Shown in pieces: positions 1 through 9,385 of a DNA stretch of 64,000 nucleotides; position 1 is the stretch's first letter; each line of letters begins with the position of its first letter. A model generated the notes under the pieces. The model worked only from the letters and a program-made list of their open reading frames with translations, made no database searches and had not been told where the DNA came from. Made by a program: the position numbers and the translations under genes. The stretch comes from Microbacterium sp. zg-Y625 (lineage in GTDB: Bacteria; Actinomycetota; Actinomycetes; Actinomycetales; Microbacteriaceae). The DNA lies in contig NZ_CP126740.1 of the NCBI RefSeq assembly GCF_030246925.1, positions 3,195,776 to 3,259,775 of the forward strand. The letters are read 5' to 3'.

Positions 1-2
1 GG

Positions 3-137
3 GCCTGTGCGCTGGGACAGGAGATCCCCGCCGATCTGTACACCGCCGTCGCCCAGGTGCTGGTCTTCGTCGACACCCTCAAACGTCGCGGCTCCGCCCG
101 CGGCGTGCACACCCTCCCACAGAGGAAGAACACATGA
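3..137 (+). CDS. flhB: Flagellar export protein FlhB, C-terminal end (partial)
   Basis: The frame is open from the left edge and ends at TGA 135-137, which overlaps the flhA ATG as ATGA. The visible 44 residues contain EIPADLYTAVAQVLVFV, the characteristic end of the cytoplasmic domain of FlhB, the export-gate switch protein that changes substrate specificity from rod/hook to filament. Only the tail is in the window, so the self-cleavage NPTH site cannot be checked. The overlap with flhA indicates translational coupling in one flagellar operon on the plus strand. Confidence 0.85.
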   Translation, partial: ACALGQEIPADLYTAVAQVLVFVDTLKRRGSARGVHTLPQRKNT

Positions 138-2191
138 AGAACATGCTGAGCATGTCCGCCGTCCCCATCGGCGTGGTGGGCATCATCATGCTCCTGGTGG
201 TCCCCATCCCGCCGTTCCTGCTGGATGCGCTGATCATCCTGAACATCCTGTTCGCCCTGCTCGTGCTGCTGACGACGATGTTCGTGAAGAAGCCGCTGGA
301 TTTCTCCGTCTTCCCCTCGCTGCTTCTGGTGGCCACGCTCTTCCGGCTCGGGCTCAACGTCGCCTCGACCAAGCTCGTGCTCGGCGAGGCGCACGCGGGT
401 CAGGTGATCGACGCCTTCGGCGCGATCGCCGTCGGCGGCTCGCTCGTCATCGGCATCGTGGTCTTCCTCATCCTCATCGTCATCCAGTTCGTCGTGGTGA
501 CCAAGGGCGCCGAGCGCGTCGCCGAAGTCGGCGCGCGCTTCACCCTCGACGCGATGCCGGGCAAGCAGATGGCGATCGACGCCGACCTGAACGCGGGCCT
601 CATCACCGACGCCGAGGCGCGCCGCCGCCGCGCCGAGGTCGCCGCCGAGGCGGACTTCTACGGTGCGATGGACGGCGCGTCGAAGTTCGTCAAGGGCGAC
701 GCCATCGCCGGCCTCGTGATCATCGTCATCAACCTCGTCGGCGGCATCGCCATCGGCGCCACGATGCACGGCATGGAGATCGCCGAGGCGATCGACACCT
801 ACGCCATCCTCACCATCGGCGACGGGCTGGTGACGCAGATCCCGGCGTTGCTCATGGCCGTCGCGACCGGCATGATCGTGACCCGCTCGAACGCCGAGGC
901 CGAGATGGGCACCGAGGCGGGGGCGCAGCTGGGGCAGTCGCGCAACGCCCTGCTCATCGCCAGCGGCGCCGGCGTCGTGATGTCGTTCATCCCGGGGATG
1001 CCGATGGTCCCGTTCCTCGTCATCTCCGCCCTGCTGCTGTTCGCGGCTCAGCGGGTGAAGGCCGCCGAATCCCGGCGGGCCGAGGAGGACGCACCGGCCG
1101 CCGACGCCCCCGCGGCCGCCGATGCCACCGAGGACCTCATCGAGCGCATGCGCGTGCACTCCCTGGAGATCCTGCTGGCCCCCGACATCGTCGACCTCGT
1201 CACGGGCGGCGGCCCCGACGACCTTCTCGCCCGCGTCAAGTCGCTGCGGCGCAAGACAGCCGCCGAGCTCGGCCTGATGGTGCCGCCCGTGCGCACCCGC
1301 GACAGCATCGAGCTGCCCGCCTCGACCTACGTCATCCGTGTCGCCGGCGTCGACGTCGGAACCGGCGTGGCGCCCCGCGGATCGCTCCTCGCCCTCGGAC
1401 AGGGGCTCGACGCGTTGCCGGGCACGTCGTTCCCCGAGCCGGTGTTCGGCATCGACGGCAAGTGGGTTCCGCTGGAGATGCGCCACAGCGCGGAGCTCGC
1501 GGGGGCGACGGTCATCGACCGCGCGAGCGTCATCATCACCCACCTCTCCAGCGTCATCCAGACGCACGCCGCGCGCCTGCTGAGCCGCGAAGACGTGCGC
1601 CAGCTGACCGACGCCCTCCGCCAGGTGAGCCCCGCGGCCGTGGAGGAGCTGACCCCGGCGCTGCTGTCGCTCGCTGAGATCCAGCGCGTGCTGCAGGGGC
1701 TGCTCGCCGAGCGGGTGGCCATCAACGACCTCGTGCGCATCTATGAGGCGCTCGCTCTGCGCGCGAAGACCACCACCGAGCCCGAAGCGCTCATCGAGGC
1801 GGCGCGCGCGGCGCTGGGTCCGGCCGTGGCCGCCCGGTTCGCGGAGGGCGGGCGCCTGCGCATCGTCATGATCAACCCGCTGCTCGAGCAGTCGATGCTC
1901 GAAGCGCTGCGCCCGGGCGAGGACGGCGTGCACATCGCCTTCGATCCGCACCGCCTGGAGGCGGTCGTGGAGTCCACCCGGGCGGCGGTGGCCTCGGCCG
2001 GTGCGGGGCCGGAGCCGGTGCTGGTCTGCGCACCCTCGCTGCGCCCGGCCGTCCGCCGGCTCGTGTCGGCGCAGACCGACGGGCTGCCGGTGCTGTCGTA
2101 CACCGAGGCCACCGCCGGGGGTTTCACGATCGACACGGTCGGGGTCGTCCGCGACGCCGCGAACGACTCCCACGCGATCAACGTCGCCTGA
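134..2191 (+). CDS. flhA: Flagellar biosynthesis protein FlhA
   Basis: This 685-residue protein has the usual FlhA length. Residues about 15-310 form a membrane domain of roughly eight hydrophobic segments, with the conserved stretch LFRLGLNVASTKLVL near residues 67-81 and a charged cytoplasmic loop rich in Arg and Glu at about 170-190. The rest is the soluble domain that docks export chaperones and substrates. FlhA forms the export gate of the flagellar type III apparatus in the inner membrane. The ATG overlaps the flhB stop, and csrA follows after 19 bp, so flhB-flhA-csrA reads as one operon. No frame break is seen. Confidence 0.97.
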   Translation: MKNMLSMSAVPIGVVGIIMLLVVPIPPFLLDALIILNILFALLVLLTTMFVKKPLDFSVFPSLLLVATLFRLGLNVASTKLVLGEAHAGQVIDAFGAIAVGGSLVIGIVVFLILIVIQFVVVTKGAERVAEVGARFTLDAMPGKQMAIDADLNAGLITDAEARRRRAEVAAEADFYGAMDGASKFVKGDAIAGLVIIVINLVGGIAIGATMHGMEIAEAIDTYAILTIGDGLVTQIPALLMAVATGMIVTRSNAEAEMGTEAGAQLGQSRNALLIASGAGVVMSFIPGMPMVPFLVISALLLFAAQRVKAAESRRAEEDAPAADAPAAADATEDLIERMRVHSLEILLAPDIVDLVTGGGPDDLLARVKSLRRKTAAELGLMVPPVRTRDSIELPASTYVIRVAGVDVGTGVAPRGSLLALGQGLDALPGTSFPEPVFGIDGKWVPLEMRHSAELAGATVIDRASVIITHLSSVIQTHAARLLSREDVRQLTDALRQVSPAAVEELTPALLSLAEIQRVLQGLLAERVAINDLVRIYEALALRAKTTTEPEALIEAARAALGPAVAARFAEGGRLRIVMINPLLEQSMLEALRPGEDGVHIAFDPHRLEAVVESTRAAVASAGAGPEPVLVCAPSLRPAVRRLVSAQTDGLPVLSYTEATAGGFTIDTVGVVRDAANDSHAINVA

Positions 2192-2210
2192 GCCGAAGTA
2201 GGGTGAACGA

Positions 2211-2480
2211 ATGCTGGTGTTGACGAGGCGGATCGGCGAGCGCGTGCTCATCGGCGACGACATCGAGGTGACCGTGCTGGAGGTCAAGGGCGACAGCGTG
2301 CGCATCGGCATCCAGGCGCCCCGCGAGACGCGCATCCACCGCGCCGAGATCGTCGCCGCCGTCGAGCGCGAGAACGTCTCGGCCGCGCAGGCCGCGCCCG
2401 ACGCCGAATCGGCGCTGCTGCAGGCTCTGGCGCGACGGCTGGAGACCCCCACGGCATCCGCGGACGACACCGCGCCCTGA
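2211..2480 (+). CDS. csrA: Carbon storage regulator CsrA (translational regulator)
   Basis: The protein starts MLVLTRRIGERVLIGDDIEVTV, the classic CsrA N-terminus, and keeps the RIGIQAP segment and the conserved Arg near residue 44 (IHRAEI) used for RNA binding. CsrA dimers bind GGA motifs in mRNA leaders; in flagellated Gram-positives CsrA represses flagellin translation and is antagonised by FliW. At 89 residues it is longer than the usual 60-70 because of an Ala-rich C-terminal extension. It lies directly behind flhA and converges with the E2 gene, leaving only 7 bp between stops. No fliW is in this window. Confidence 0.95.
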   Translation: MLVLTRRIGERVLIGDDIEVTVLEVKGDSVRIGIQAPRETRIHRAEIVAAVERENVSAAQAAPDAESALLQALARRLETPTASADDTAP

Positions 2481-2487
2481 GCCGGCG

Positions 2488-3834
2488 TCAGTCCAGCAGC
2501 AGCGCGGGCTCCTCGAGCACGGATGCCACGTCGGCGATGAACCGGCTCATGCCGTCGCCGTCGATCACGCGGTGGTCGAACGACCCCGAGACCGTGGTCA
2601 CCCAGCGGGGGCGCACCTCGCCGTCCACCACCCACGGCTTCTGGCGGATGGCGCCCATCGCCACGATCCCGGACTCGCCCGGGTTGATCGTGGGGGTGCC
2701 GGCGTCCATGCCGAAGACGCCGATGTTTGTGATCGTGATGGTGCCGCCCTGCTGGTCGGCCGGGGTGCTCTTGCCCTCGCGCGCGGTGAGGGTCAGCCGC
2801 TGCAGCGCCCGGGCGAGCTCGCGCATGCTGAGGTCCTGCGCGTCCTTGATGTTCGGCACGAGCAGGCCGCGGGGTGTCGCCGCGGCGATGCCGAGGTTGA
2901 CGTAGTTGCGCACCCGGATCTCCGCCCCGCCGTCGGTGTCGACCCAGGCGGCGTTGACCATGGGGGTGCGGCGCACGGCCCAGACGACCGCCCGCGCCAT
3001 GATCAGCAGCGGCGAGACCTTGACGTCGGCGAAATCGGGGGATGCCTTCAGGCGCTTGACCAGCTCCATCGTGCGGCTCGCGTCGACGTCGGTCCACACC
3101 GAGACGTGCGGGGCGGAGGACGCCGAGCGCACCATGGCCGAGGCGGTCGCCTTGCGGACGCCCTTGACCGGGATGGTCTCCTCGCGGCCGTCGTCGGACG
3201 GCGACGGCGCAGGTGCGACCGGGATCGTCTGCTCGCGGACGTCGGGCAGCTCGGGGGTCTGGATGTTGCGGAAGACGCTGGCCTGCGACGCCTGCGCCAG
3301 CACGTCGTCGCGGGTGACCTGCCCGCCGGGGCCGCTGGGGGTCACCGCGGCCAGGTCCACCCCGAGGTCGCGCGCCAGCTTGCGGATCGGCGGCTTGGCG
3401 ATGATGCCGACCGACGCCCGCACCTGCTGTTGCGGGTTCGGCGTCCGCACCGGCCGCCGGCGCGAGGCCACCGCGCCTCCGGTGCCGTAGCCGACGAGCA
3501 CCGCGCCTGCGCCGTCGCCGTCGTTGGATGCCGCCTGCTCGCCGTGCTCGGACTGGCCCACCACCGCGGGGGTCGCGTCATCGGCGGCGGCGCGGGCGGA
3601 CTCGATCGTGATGATCGCCGCTCCCACCGGCACCGTGTCACCCTCGCCCACCAGCAGCTCGCCGACCGTGCCGGCGAACGGCGACGGCAGCTCGACCAGC
3701 GACTTGGCGGTCTCGATCTCCACGATCACGTCGTTGACGGCGACCTCGTCGCCCGGGGCGACGTGCCACTGCACGACCTCGGCCTCGGTGAGTCCCTCGC
3801 CGACGTCGGGCAGGACGAAGGTCTGCATGCTCAT
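2488..3834 (-). CDS. Dihydrolipoamide acyltransferase (E2) of a 2-oxoacid dehydrogenase complex
   Basis: About 448 residues. The N-terminal lipoyl domain has the lipoylated Lys in [14 protein letters not shown] peripheral subunit-binding domain ([15 protein letters not shown] ... [11 protein letters not shown]) and a C-terminal acyltransferase core with the active-site motif [11 protein letters not shown] follow. It transfers acyl groups to CoA in a branched-chain 2-oxoacid or pyruvate dehydrogenase complex. I start it at the ATG ending at 3834 because AAAGGAAC lies just upstream; the frame extends upstream to 3912, but that part lacks family residues and overlaps E1 beta. It is the last gene of the E1 alpha-E1 beta-E2 operon. 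No E3 (lipoamide dehydrogenase) gene is present here. Confidence 0.93.
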   Translation of the reverse strand: MSMQTFVLPDVGEGLTEAEVVQWHVAPGDEVAVNDVIVEIETAKSLVELPSPFAGTVGELLVGEGDTVPVGAAIITIESARAAADDATPAVVGQSEHGEQAASNDGDGAGAVLVGYGTGGAVASRRRPVRTPNPQQQVRASVGIIAKPPIRKLARDLGVDLAAVTPSGPGGQVTRDDVLAQASQASVFRNIQTPELPDVREQTIPVAPAPSPSDDGREETIPVKGVRKATASAMVRSASSAPHVSVWTDVDASRTMELVKRLKASPDFADVKVSPLLIMARAVVWAVRRTPMVNAAWVDTDGGAEIRVRNYVNLGIAAATPRGLLVPNIKDAQDLSMRELARALQRLTLTAREGKSTPADQQGGTITITNIGVFGMDAGTPTINPGESGIVAMGAIRQKPWVVDGEVRPRWVTTVSGSFDHRVIDGDGMSRFIADVASVLEEPALLLD

Positions 3835-3865
3835 GGGTGTTCCTTTCGCAGCGGCCCGGTCGGCC

Positions 3866-4888
3866 TCAGTGGGCGAGAACGCGGTCGACGGCCTCGAGGA
3901 TGCGGTCGGCATCGGGCAGGTAGACGCCCTCGAGCTTGGCGGGCGGGAACGGAACGTCGAAGCCCGATACCCGCAGCACCGGCGCCTCGAGGGCGTAGAA
4001 GGCGCGCTCCATGACGGTGGCGGCGACCTCCGACCCCACCGAGGTGAAGCCGGGCGCCTCCTGGGCGTAGACCATGCGGCCGGTGCGGCGCACCGAGTCG
4101 AGGATGGGACCGTAGTCGATGGGTGAGAGCGAGCGCAGGTCCACCACCTCGCACGAGGTGCCCTCGCCTTCGGCGAGCGCGGCGGCCTGCAGCAGGGTCG
4201 TCACCATCGCGCCGTGGCCGACGAGCGTGACGTCGGTGCCGCGGCGCACGACGCGCGAGGCGTGCAGCGGCACGGCTCGGGACGACGTGTCGACCTCGCC
4301 CTTGGCCCAGTACTTCGCCTTCGGCTCGAGGAAGACCACCGGGTCGGGTGAGGCGATGGCATCCTGGATCATCCAGTAGGCGTCGTTGGCGGTCGAGGGC
4401 GACACCACCCGCAGTCCCGCGGTGTGCGTGAAGTACGCCTCGGGGCTCTCCTGGTGATGCTCGACCGCGCCGATGTGCCCGCCGTAGGGGATGCGGATGA
4501 CCACCGGCATCTGCAGCCGGCCCTCGGAGCGGTTGGTGAGCTTCGCCAGCTGCGTGGTGATCTGGTCGAACCCGGGGAAGACGAAGCCGTCGAACTGGAT
4601 CTCGACGACGGGGCGGAACCCTGCCATCGCCAGCCCGATCGCGGTGCCGATGAGGCCGGACTCCGCCAGCGGAGTGTCGAGCACGCGCTGCTCGCCGAAC
4701 TCCGCCTGCAGCCCCTCGGTCACGCGGAAGACACCGCCGAGGCGCCCGATGTCCTCGCCCATCAGCAGCACGTGGTCGTCGGCGGCGAGCGCCGCACGCA
4801 TGCCGGCGTTGAGGGCCCGCCCGAGCGGCATGGTCGTGAGGGTGGCGGGCGCGGGCGACGGGCGGGTGGTGGTGGCGGCCTCGGTCAT
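3866..4888 (-). CDS. 2-oxoacid dehydrogenase E1 component, beta subunit
   Basis: A 340-residue transketolase-like beta subunit. Recognisable stretches are [46 protein letters not shown] and [15 protein letters not shown], all typical of BkdA2/PdhB subunits that with E1 alpha decarboxylate a 2-oxoacid using thiamine diphosphate. The start ATG (ending at 4888) overlaps the E1 alpha stop as ATGA, so the two are translationally coupled. The E2 gene follows after about 30 bp. Whether the substrate is branched-chain oxoacids or pyruvate cannot be settled from sequence; branched-chain is the commoner role of this gene arrangement in actinobacteria. Confidence 0.93.
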   Translation of the reverse strand: MTEAATTTRPSPAPATLTTMPLGRALNAGMRAALAADDHVLLMGEDIGRLGGVFRVTEGLQAEFGEQRVLDTPLAESGLIGTAIGLAMAGFRPVVEIQFDGFVFPGFDQITTQLAKLTNRSEGRLQMPVVIRIPYGGHIGAVEHHQESPEAYFTHTAGLRVVSPSTANDAYWMIQDAIASPDPVVFLEPKAKYWAKGEVDTSSRAVPLHASRVVRRGTDVTLVGHGAMVTTLLQAAALAEGEGTSCEVVDLRSLSPIDYGPILDSVRRTGRMVYAQEAPGFTSVGSEVAATVMERAFYALEAPVLRVSGFDVPFPPAKLEGVYLPDADRILEAVDRVLAH

Positions 4889-6012
4889 GACGCGCCCTCC
4901 TCGAAGGATGCCTCGTAGTCGGCGAGCCAGCTCCGCTGCTCGTCCACGAGCGGGTGGGGGTCGCTGTAGACGTGCGCGAACATCGCCTCGGCCGGGATGG
5001 TGCCCAGTGCGTTCGTGCGTGTGCGCACATCGTCGGCGAGGGCCTGCGCCTCGGCGTCGACGTCGGCGAAGAAGGCGGCCGCCGCTCCCCGCGCTTCGAG
5101 GAACGCCCGCATGCGCACGAGCGGGTCGCGGCGCGTCCAGGACTGCTCCTCGTCGGAGGTGCGGTACTTCGTCGGGTCGTCGCTGGTGGTGTGCGCGCCC
5201 ATGCGGTAGGTCATCGCCTCGATCGCGCGCGGGCCGTCGCCGGCGCGCGCTTCGTCCAGCGCCCGCTTGGTGACCGCGTAGCTGGCCAGCACGTCGTTGC
5301 CGTCGACGAGGATCGAGGGCATGTAGCCGGCGGCCCGCAGGTGCAGCGGCGTGCGCGACTGGGTCGTGACGGGCACCGAGATCGCCCACTGGTTGTTCTG
5401 CAGGAAGAAGACCTGGGGGGCGCGGTAGCTCGCGGCGAACACCATCGCCTCGTGCACGTCGCCCTGGCTCGAGGCCCCGTCGCCGTAGTAGACGATCACG
5501 GCTTCGTCGCGCTCGGGCTCACCGGTGGCGGTGCGTCCGTCGAACGCCAGGCCCATGCCGTAACCGGTCGCATGCAAGGTGTGGGCGCCGAGCACCAGCG
5601 TGTAGGGCCGGGTGTTGCCGTTCTTCGGGTCGGCCGGGTCCCACCCGCCGTGGGTGAGACCGCGCATGAGGCGGATGATGTCGACCGGGTCCACCCCGCG
5701 GATGGTGCACACGACGTGCTCGCGGTACGACGGGAAGATGTGGTCCTGCGCGCGGGCCGCGCGCGCCGACCCGACCTGGGCGGCCTCCTGGCCGAACGAG
5801 GGTGGCCAGAGCGCCAGCTGGCCCTGACGCTGCAGGTGCGTGGCCTGCCGGTCGAAGGCGCGACTCATCGCCATATCGCGGTAGAACCGCTCGAGGTCGG
5901 CATCGTCGAGGGCGTCGACCATCTCGAGGTAGGGCTCGGCGGCGGGCGTCGGCGCGAACGACCCGTCGGCCGCGAGGATGCGCACGAGAGCGGGATCGTC
6001 GGGCGGGATCAT
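4885..6012 (-). CDS. 2-oxoacid dehydrogenase E1 component, alpha subunit
   Basis: A 375-residue thiamine-diphosphate-dependent subunit. The cofactor motif is visible as YYGDGASSQGDVHEA followed about 25 residues later by LQNNQWAISVP, matching the GDG-(x)n-N pattern that binds Mg-ThDP. PSYREHV and RGLTHGGWDP are also typical of branched-chain E1 alpha. It is the first gene of the E1 alpha-E1 beta-E2 operon on the minus strand; the upstream 93 bp to the aminotransferase should hold the promoter. It starts at ATG with MIPPDDP. No truncation is seen. Confidence 0.93.
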   Translation of the reverse strand: MIPPDDPALVRILAADGSFAPTPAAEPYLEMVDALDDADLERFYRDMAMSRAFDRQATHLQRQGQLALWPPSFGQEAAQVGSARAARAQDHIFPSYREHVVCTIRGVDPVDIIRLMRGLTHGGWDPADPKNGNTRPYTLVLGAHTLHATGYGMGLAFDGRTATGEPERDEAVIVYYGDGASSQGDVHEAMVFAASYRAPQVFFLQNNQWAISVPVTTQSRTPLHLRAAGYMPSILVDGNDVLASYAVTKRALDEARAGDGPRAIEAMTYRMGAHTTSDDPTKYRTSDEEQSWTRRDPLVRMRAFLEARGAAAAFFADVDAEAQALADDVRTRTNALGTIPAEAMFAHVYSDPHPLVDEQRSWLADYEASFEEGAS

Positions 6013-6105
6013 CCCCCTACGCTAACGTGCGGCGCGGGGCCCGCCTCGCTGGACATCCCACAACGGATTGCCCGATCCACAGTGCCCGGCCTACAGGCCC
6101 GGTCG

Positions 6106-7215
6106 TCACATCGCTCGCGCGGGGTGCCCCTCCGGCAGCAGCGACAGGGCGGATGCCGCGGCCTCGAGGATCGCCGGCATCGATGCCTCCTCGCCCACCG
6201 AGATGCGCACGCCGTCGCCGGCGAAGGGACGCACGACGAGGCCGGCGTCCTCGAAGCGCGGCGCCACCTCGAGCGTCTGCTCGCCGGTCGCCAGCCACAC
6301 GAAGTTGCCCTGCGCGTCGGGGACGTTCCATCCCCCCGCGCGCAGCCCGGCCGCGAGCCGGTCGCGGCAGTCGGTGATGACGGCCACCCGGGCGATGAGC
6401 TCGTCCTCGGCGTCGAGGCTGGCCAGCGCCGCCTCTTCGGCCTGCGCGGTGACCGACAGCGGGATGCCGGTGGCGCGGGCCGCGTCGAGGATGCGGGGGT
6501 GTCCGACGCCGTAGCCGATGCGCAGCCCCGCGAGGCCGTACGCCTTGGAGAAGGTGCGCAGCACCACGACGTTCTGGTGCCCGTCCGCCAGCACGCGGGC
6601 GCCGTCGACGGCTGCCGGGTCGGTGACGAACTCGGCGTACGCCTCATCGAGCACCACCAGCACGTCCGCCGGAACCCGAGCCAGGAAGGCCTCGAAATCG
6701 TCCTGCCGGACGATGGGACCGGTGGGGTTGTTGGGGCTGCAGACGAGGATCAGGCGAGTGCGGTCGGTGACGCGCCGCGCCATGGTGTCGAGGTCGTGGG
6801 TGCCGTCTGCAGCGAGGGGCACGGGCACCGCGGTCGCCCCGGCGACGGCGGCCAGGCCCGGGTAGGCCTCGAACGAGCGCCAGGCGTACATCAGCTCGTC
6901 GCCCGCGCCGGCCGTGGCGAGCGCCAGCTGCTGCAGGATCGACACGCTCCCGGCCGCGACGTGCACGCCGTCGATTCCCACGCCGAACCGCGCGGCCAGC
7001 CGGGCACGCAGCCGCGACGCCGACGCGTCGGGGTAGCGGTTGACGGCGGTGGCCGATCGCATCGCCTCGATGACGCTCGGTAGGGGGTCGAACGGGTTCT
7101 CGTTGCTGGAGAGCTTGAACGCGTCGGCGCCCGCCTGCTTTCCCTGCCGGTAGGGCGGGAGGGCGGCGATCTCGGGACGGATCCGCACGGGCGCGGGCGA
7201 GGGGGCCTCTGTCAC
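6106..7215 (-). CDS. hisC: Histidinol-phosphate / aromatic amino acid aminotransferase
   Basis: A 369-residue class I/II fold PLP enzyme. Visible landmarks are LSSNENPFDPLPSV near the N-terminus, SPNNPTGPIVRQDDF in the middle, VVLDEAYAEF, and the PLP-lysine region TFSKAYGLAGLRIGYG. HisC-type enzymes convert imidazole-acetol phosphate to histidinol phosphate; close actinobacterial relatives (Pat) act on aromatic amino acids instead. There are no his genes nearby, so the Pat-like role is quite possible and the symbol is tentative. It follows the E1 alpha gene in reverse order, with a separate start. Confidence 0.85.
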   Translation of the reverse strand: MTEAPSPAPVRIRPEIAALPPYRQGKQAGADAFKLSSNENPFDPLPSVIEAMRSATAVNRYPDASASRLRARLAARFGVGIDGVHVAAGSVSILQQLALATAGAGDELMYAWRSFEAYPGLAAVAGATAVPVPLAADGTHDLDTMARRVTDRTRLILVCSPNNPTGPIVRQDDFEAFLARVPADVLVVLDEAYAEFVTDPAAVDGARVLADGHQNVVVLRTFSKAYGLAGLRIGYGVGHPRILDAARATGIPLSVTAQAEEAALASLDAEDELIARVAVITDCRDRLAAGLRAGGWNVPDAQGNFVWLATGEQTLEVAPRFEDAGLVVRPFAGDGVRISVGEEASMPAILEAAASALSLLPEGHPARAM

Positions 7216-7300
7216 GGTCCGAGCCTACAAGCGCGGCCGGGCGGCGACGGCATCGGCAGTTCGCGGCGCCGGAGCGCGAGAGCGTGCCACACTGCTGGGC

Positions 7301-7696
7301 ATGCCCTTCATCATCCGCGTCGTCGTCAACGCCTTCGCGATCTGGGTCGTGACCCTCATGCCTGCGCTGCAGGTCACGGTCATCGCCTTCCCACCCGGCG
7401 AGACCCTGCAGCTCGTGCTGACGCTGCTTGCGGTCGCCGCGATCTTCGCGCTGGTCAACACGATCATCGGCACGGTGGTCAAGATCGTCGCGCTGCCCCT
7501 GTACGTGCTCACCCTGGGGCTCATCTCCTTCATCATCAACGGGTTCCTGCTGTGGCTGACGGGGTGGATCACGTCGTTCTGGCACTGGGGACTGCGCGTG
7601 GAGGACTTCTGGTGGGGTGTGGTCGCCGCCATCGTGATCTCGCTCATCAACTGGATCTTCGGCATCATCCTGCGCCCGCAGCGTCGCCGCGACTGA
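7301..7696 (+). CDS. Small four-helix membrane protein, YvlD/phage-holin-IV-like family
   Basis: 131 residues made almost entirely of four hydrophobic segments (about 1-25, 35-60, 65-90 and 100-122) ending in a basic tail RPQRRRD. The pattern AIFALVNTIIGTVVKIVALPLYVLTLGLISFI is typical of the PF04020 family of small bacterial membrane proteins. Its function is not established, and the name 'phage holin' does not imply a prophage here. Its 3' end overlaps the convergent hydrolase gene by about 30 bp. Confidence 0.8.
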   Translation: MPFIIRVVVNAFAIWVVTLMPALQVTVIAFPPGETLQLVLTLLAVAAIFALVNTIIGTVVKIVALPLYVLTLGLISFIINGFLLWLTGWITSFWHWGLRVEDFWWGVVAAIVISLINWIFGIILRPQRRRD

Positions 7697-9002
7697 CCCG
7701 CTCCTCCCGGCGGGCCGCGCCCCACACCGTCGTCTCGACGGATGCCGCGGCATCCAGTCCGTCGAGGACCGCACGGATCGGCTGCATGCGGGGATCGGCG
7801 CTGCCATCGAGCATCGCCGACGTCTCGGCGTACGCGGTCATGTGGTGACTCGGCAGCGCGAGGTCGCCGATGTGCGCCCGCGGGTGCGCGACCCGTTCGG
7901 CGACGAAGCTCCCGGGGGCACCCACGACGGTCGGAAGCCCTCCGTCGGCCAGCGCCGCGACGGGGTCGTCGGCGTGCCGCACGCTGACGCTCAGCGTGTC
8001 GGCGCCCACGTCCGCCGCCACAGGGGAACCGAACGTGACCACCGTGCGCGTGTCGAATCCGCCCTCGGTCGCCAGCCGCGCCGCGATCATGCCGCCCTGG
8101 GAGTGACCGAAGGCGTGCACGGCGTCGCCCTCGCCCGCGCCGGCCGCGCGCAGCGCCTCGACGACGACGGCGTACGACGCGGCGGTCTCCCCGCCGTACA
8201 GCTCGAGGTTGGACTGCATGTCGAACGGGTCCTCGCCGCCGGCGGTCGGCGTCTGAGTCCCTGCGATGTACACCGCGAACTGCCGGGTGCCGTCGGGCAT
8301 GGTGTACTTCTCTACCCGTACGCGGGCGTCACCCTCCCCCGGCATGCGGGCGGCGGCCTCGGCGAGAGTGGCGGGCGCTGATCCCCGCGCCGGCTGCCGA
8401 AGCGGCACCGCAGTGACCGGGGGCGGGTGTCCCGCGAGCCGCTCCCGGGCGTCGACCGTGCCACCGCCGTGCGCGCGCACGGCCTGCCGGAACGCCGGCA
8501 GGCCGGCGGCGAGCGCGCTCAGCACGAGCGGCCCCGCCTGCACGCCCAGCGCCAGCAGCTGGCCGCCGAAACCGGCCCCCGTCTCGGCTCGCCACTCCCG
8601 CATCGCCAGATCCGCTGCCCGGGCAGCCGCCGGGTCGCTGGTGCGCGCGAGCAGCAGCGCAACGCGCACGCGCATGATCTGCGTGCGGTCACCCCCCGCT
8701 TCGGCCGCCATCAGCCGAGCCCGCAGCTCGACGATCTCGTACACCGCAGAGGCGCGACGCAGCCGCCCCGCGAGGGCCCGCGCCTCGTCGGCCGATGCCG
8801 TCAGCTCCCGGCCGAGGGCGCGGGCGGCACCCGCCTCGGGCTCGGCGAAGACGACGCCCCACAGGTCGGCAGCCGCGGCCGCCAGCTCGGCGGCGGCGTC
8901 GTCGAGCGCGGCGGCGACGAGCTCGAAGCCGCCGGCCGCGGCATCCAATGACGCGGTGTCGACTGCGATCGGCCCGGAACCGCGGATCTCGAGGTCGCTC
9001 AC
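7665..9002 (-). CDS. Alpha/beta hydrolase with an N-terminal WXG100-like helical region
   Basis: 445 residues. The first ~130 are Ala-rich and helical, with a LWG motif near residue 47, resembling ESX/WXG100-associated targeting domains. The C-terminal half is an alpha/beta hydrolase: nucleophile elbow GHSQGG (Ser about 301), a likely Asp in RHADDP (about 345) and His in LPSHH (about 387). It is probably an esterase or lipase; the substrate is unknown. Its GTG start overlaps the stop of the upstream small WXG-like gene (GTGA), so the two are translationally coupled. There is no Sec signal peptide, which would fit type VII secretion if such a system exists elsewhere in the genome (inference). 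Confidence 0.8.
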   Translation of the reverse strand: MSDLEIRGSGPIAVDTASLDAAAGGFELVAAALDDAAAELAAAAADLWGVVFAEPEAGAARALGRELTASADEARALAGRLRRASAVYEIVELRARLMAAEAGGDRTQIMRVRVALLLARTSDPAAARAADLAMREWRAETGAGFGGQLLALGVQAGPLVLSALAAGLPAFRQAVRAHGGGTVDARERLAGHPPPVTAVPLRQPARGSAPATLAEAAARMPGEGDARVRVEKYTMPDGTRQFAVYIAGTQTPTAGGEDPFDMQSNLELYGGETAASYAVVVEALRAAGAGEGDAVHAFGHSQGGMIAARLATEGGFDTRTVVTFGSPVAADVGADTLSVSVRHADDPVAALADGGLPTVVGAPGSFVAERVAHPRAHIGDLALPSHHMTAYAETSAMLDGSADPRMQPIRAVLDGLDAAASVETTVWGAARREERVSRGDAAGAG

Positions 9003-9271
9003 GGATCCGGCACCCAGGTGCTCTCGAGGCGGTCGCGGGTCTGCATGAGACGTTCCCGCAGGTGCTCCATCGGTCGGTCGAGGCGCGCAATGCCCTCGAC
9101 CCAGCCATCCACCGCGTCACGGAACGCCTGCGCGGCGCTCGACTGCCAGTCCGTCTCGCGCGCCAGCCCGATGGCACGCAGCCGCACGTCGCCGAGCCCC
9201 GTCTGCACCCGGGAAAGCCTGCCGAGGGCGGCATCCACCCGGGCGATGTCGTCGCTCAGATCCAGTGTCAC
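8999..9271 (-). CDS. Small WXG100-like helical protein, hypothetical
   Basis: About 90 residues from the GTG at 9271; an in-frame ATG ending at 9376 would add 35 low-complexity residues, so the start is uncertain. The core has the pattern TDWQSSAAQAFRDAV followed by another helix, close to the W-x-G/A-AA-F hairpin of WXG100 proteins with Ser in place of Gly. It overlaps the following hydrolase gene by 4 bp (GTGA). The pair looks like a partner-and-effector unit exported by an ESX-like system; that is inference from domain style and coupling. Confidence 0.6.
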   Translation of the reverse strand: MTLDLSDDIARVDAALGRLSRVQTGLGDVRLRAIGLARETDWQSSAAQAFRDAVDGWVEGIARLDRPMEHLRERLMQTRDRLESTWVPDP

Positions 9272-9385
9272 GGGTTCGACTCTGGCGGCTGCGGGTGCTG
9301 CCGCGGAGCCGTTCGGACGCGTCGGGGCGCAATCAGCGGAAAACCGACTCTGTGCAGAGCGCGTCGATATCGCCATGATGGGGGG

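Noticed and set aside
7..1677. A 556-residue frame overlapping flhA
   Set aside because: Arg/His-rich shadow of flhA in another phase; flhA has full family features.
2572..4014. A 480-residue plus-strand frame opposite the E2 gene
   Set aside because: Arg/His/Asp-rich antisense shadow; the minus-strand E2 has lipoyl, binding and catalytic domains.
7301..7696. Prophage holin
   Set aside because: The family name refers to a fold; there are no phage genes nearby and the protein matches the chromosomal YvlD-like group.
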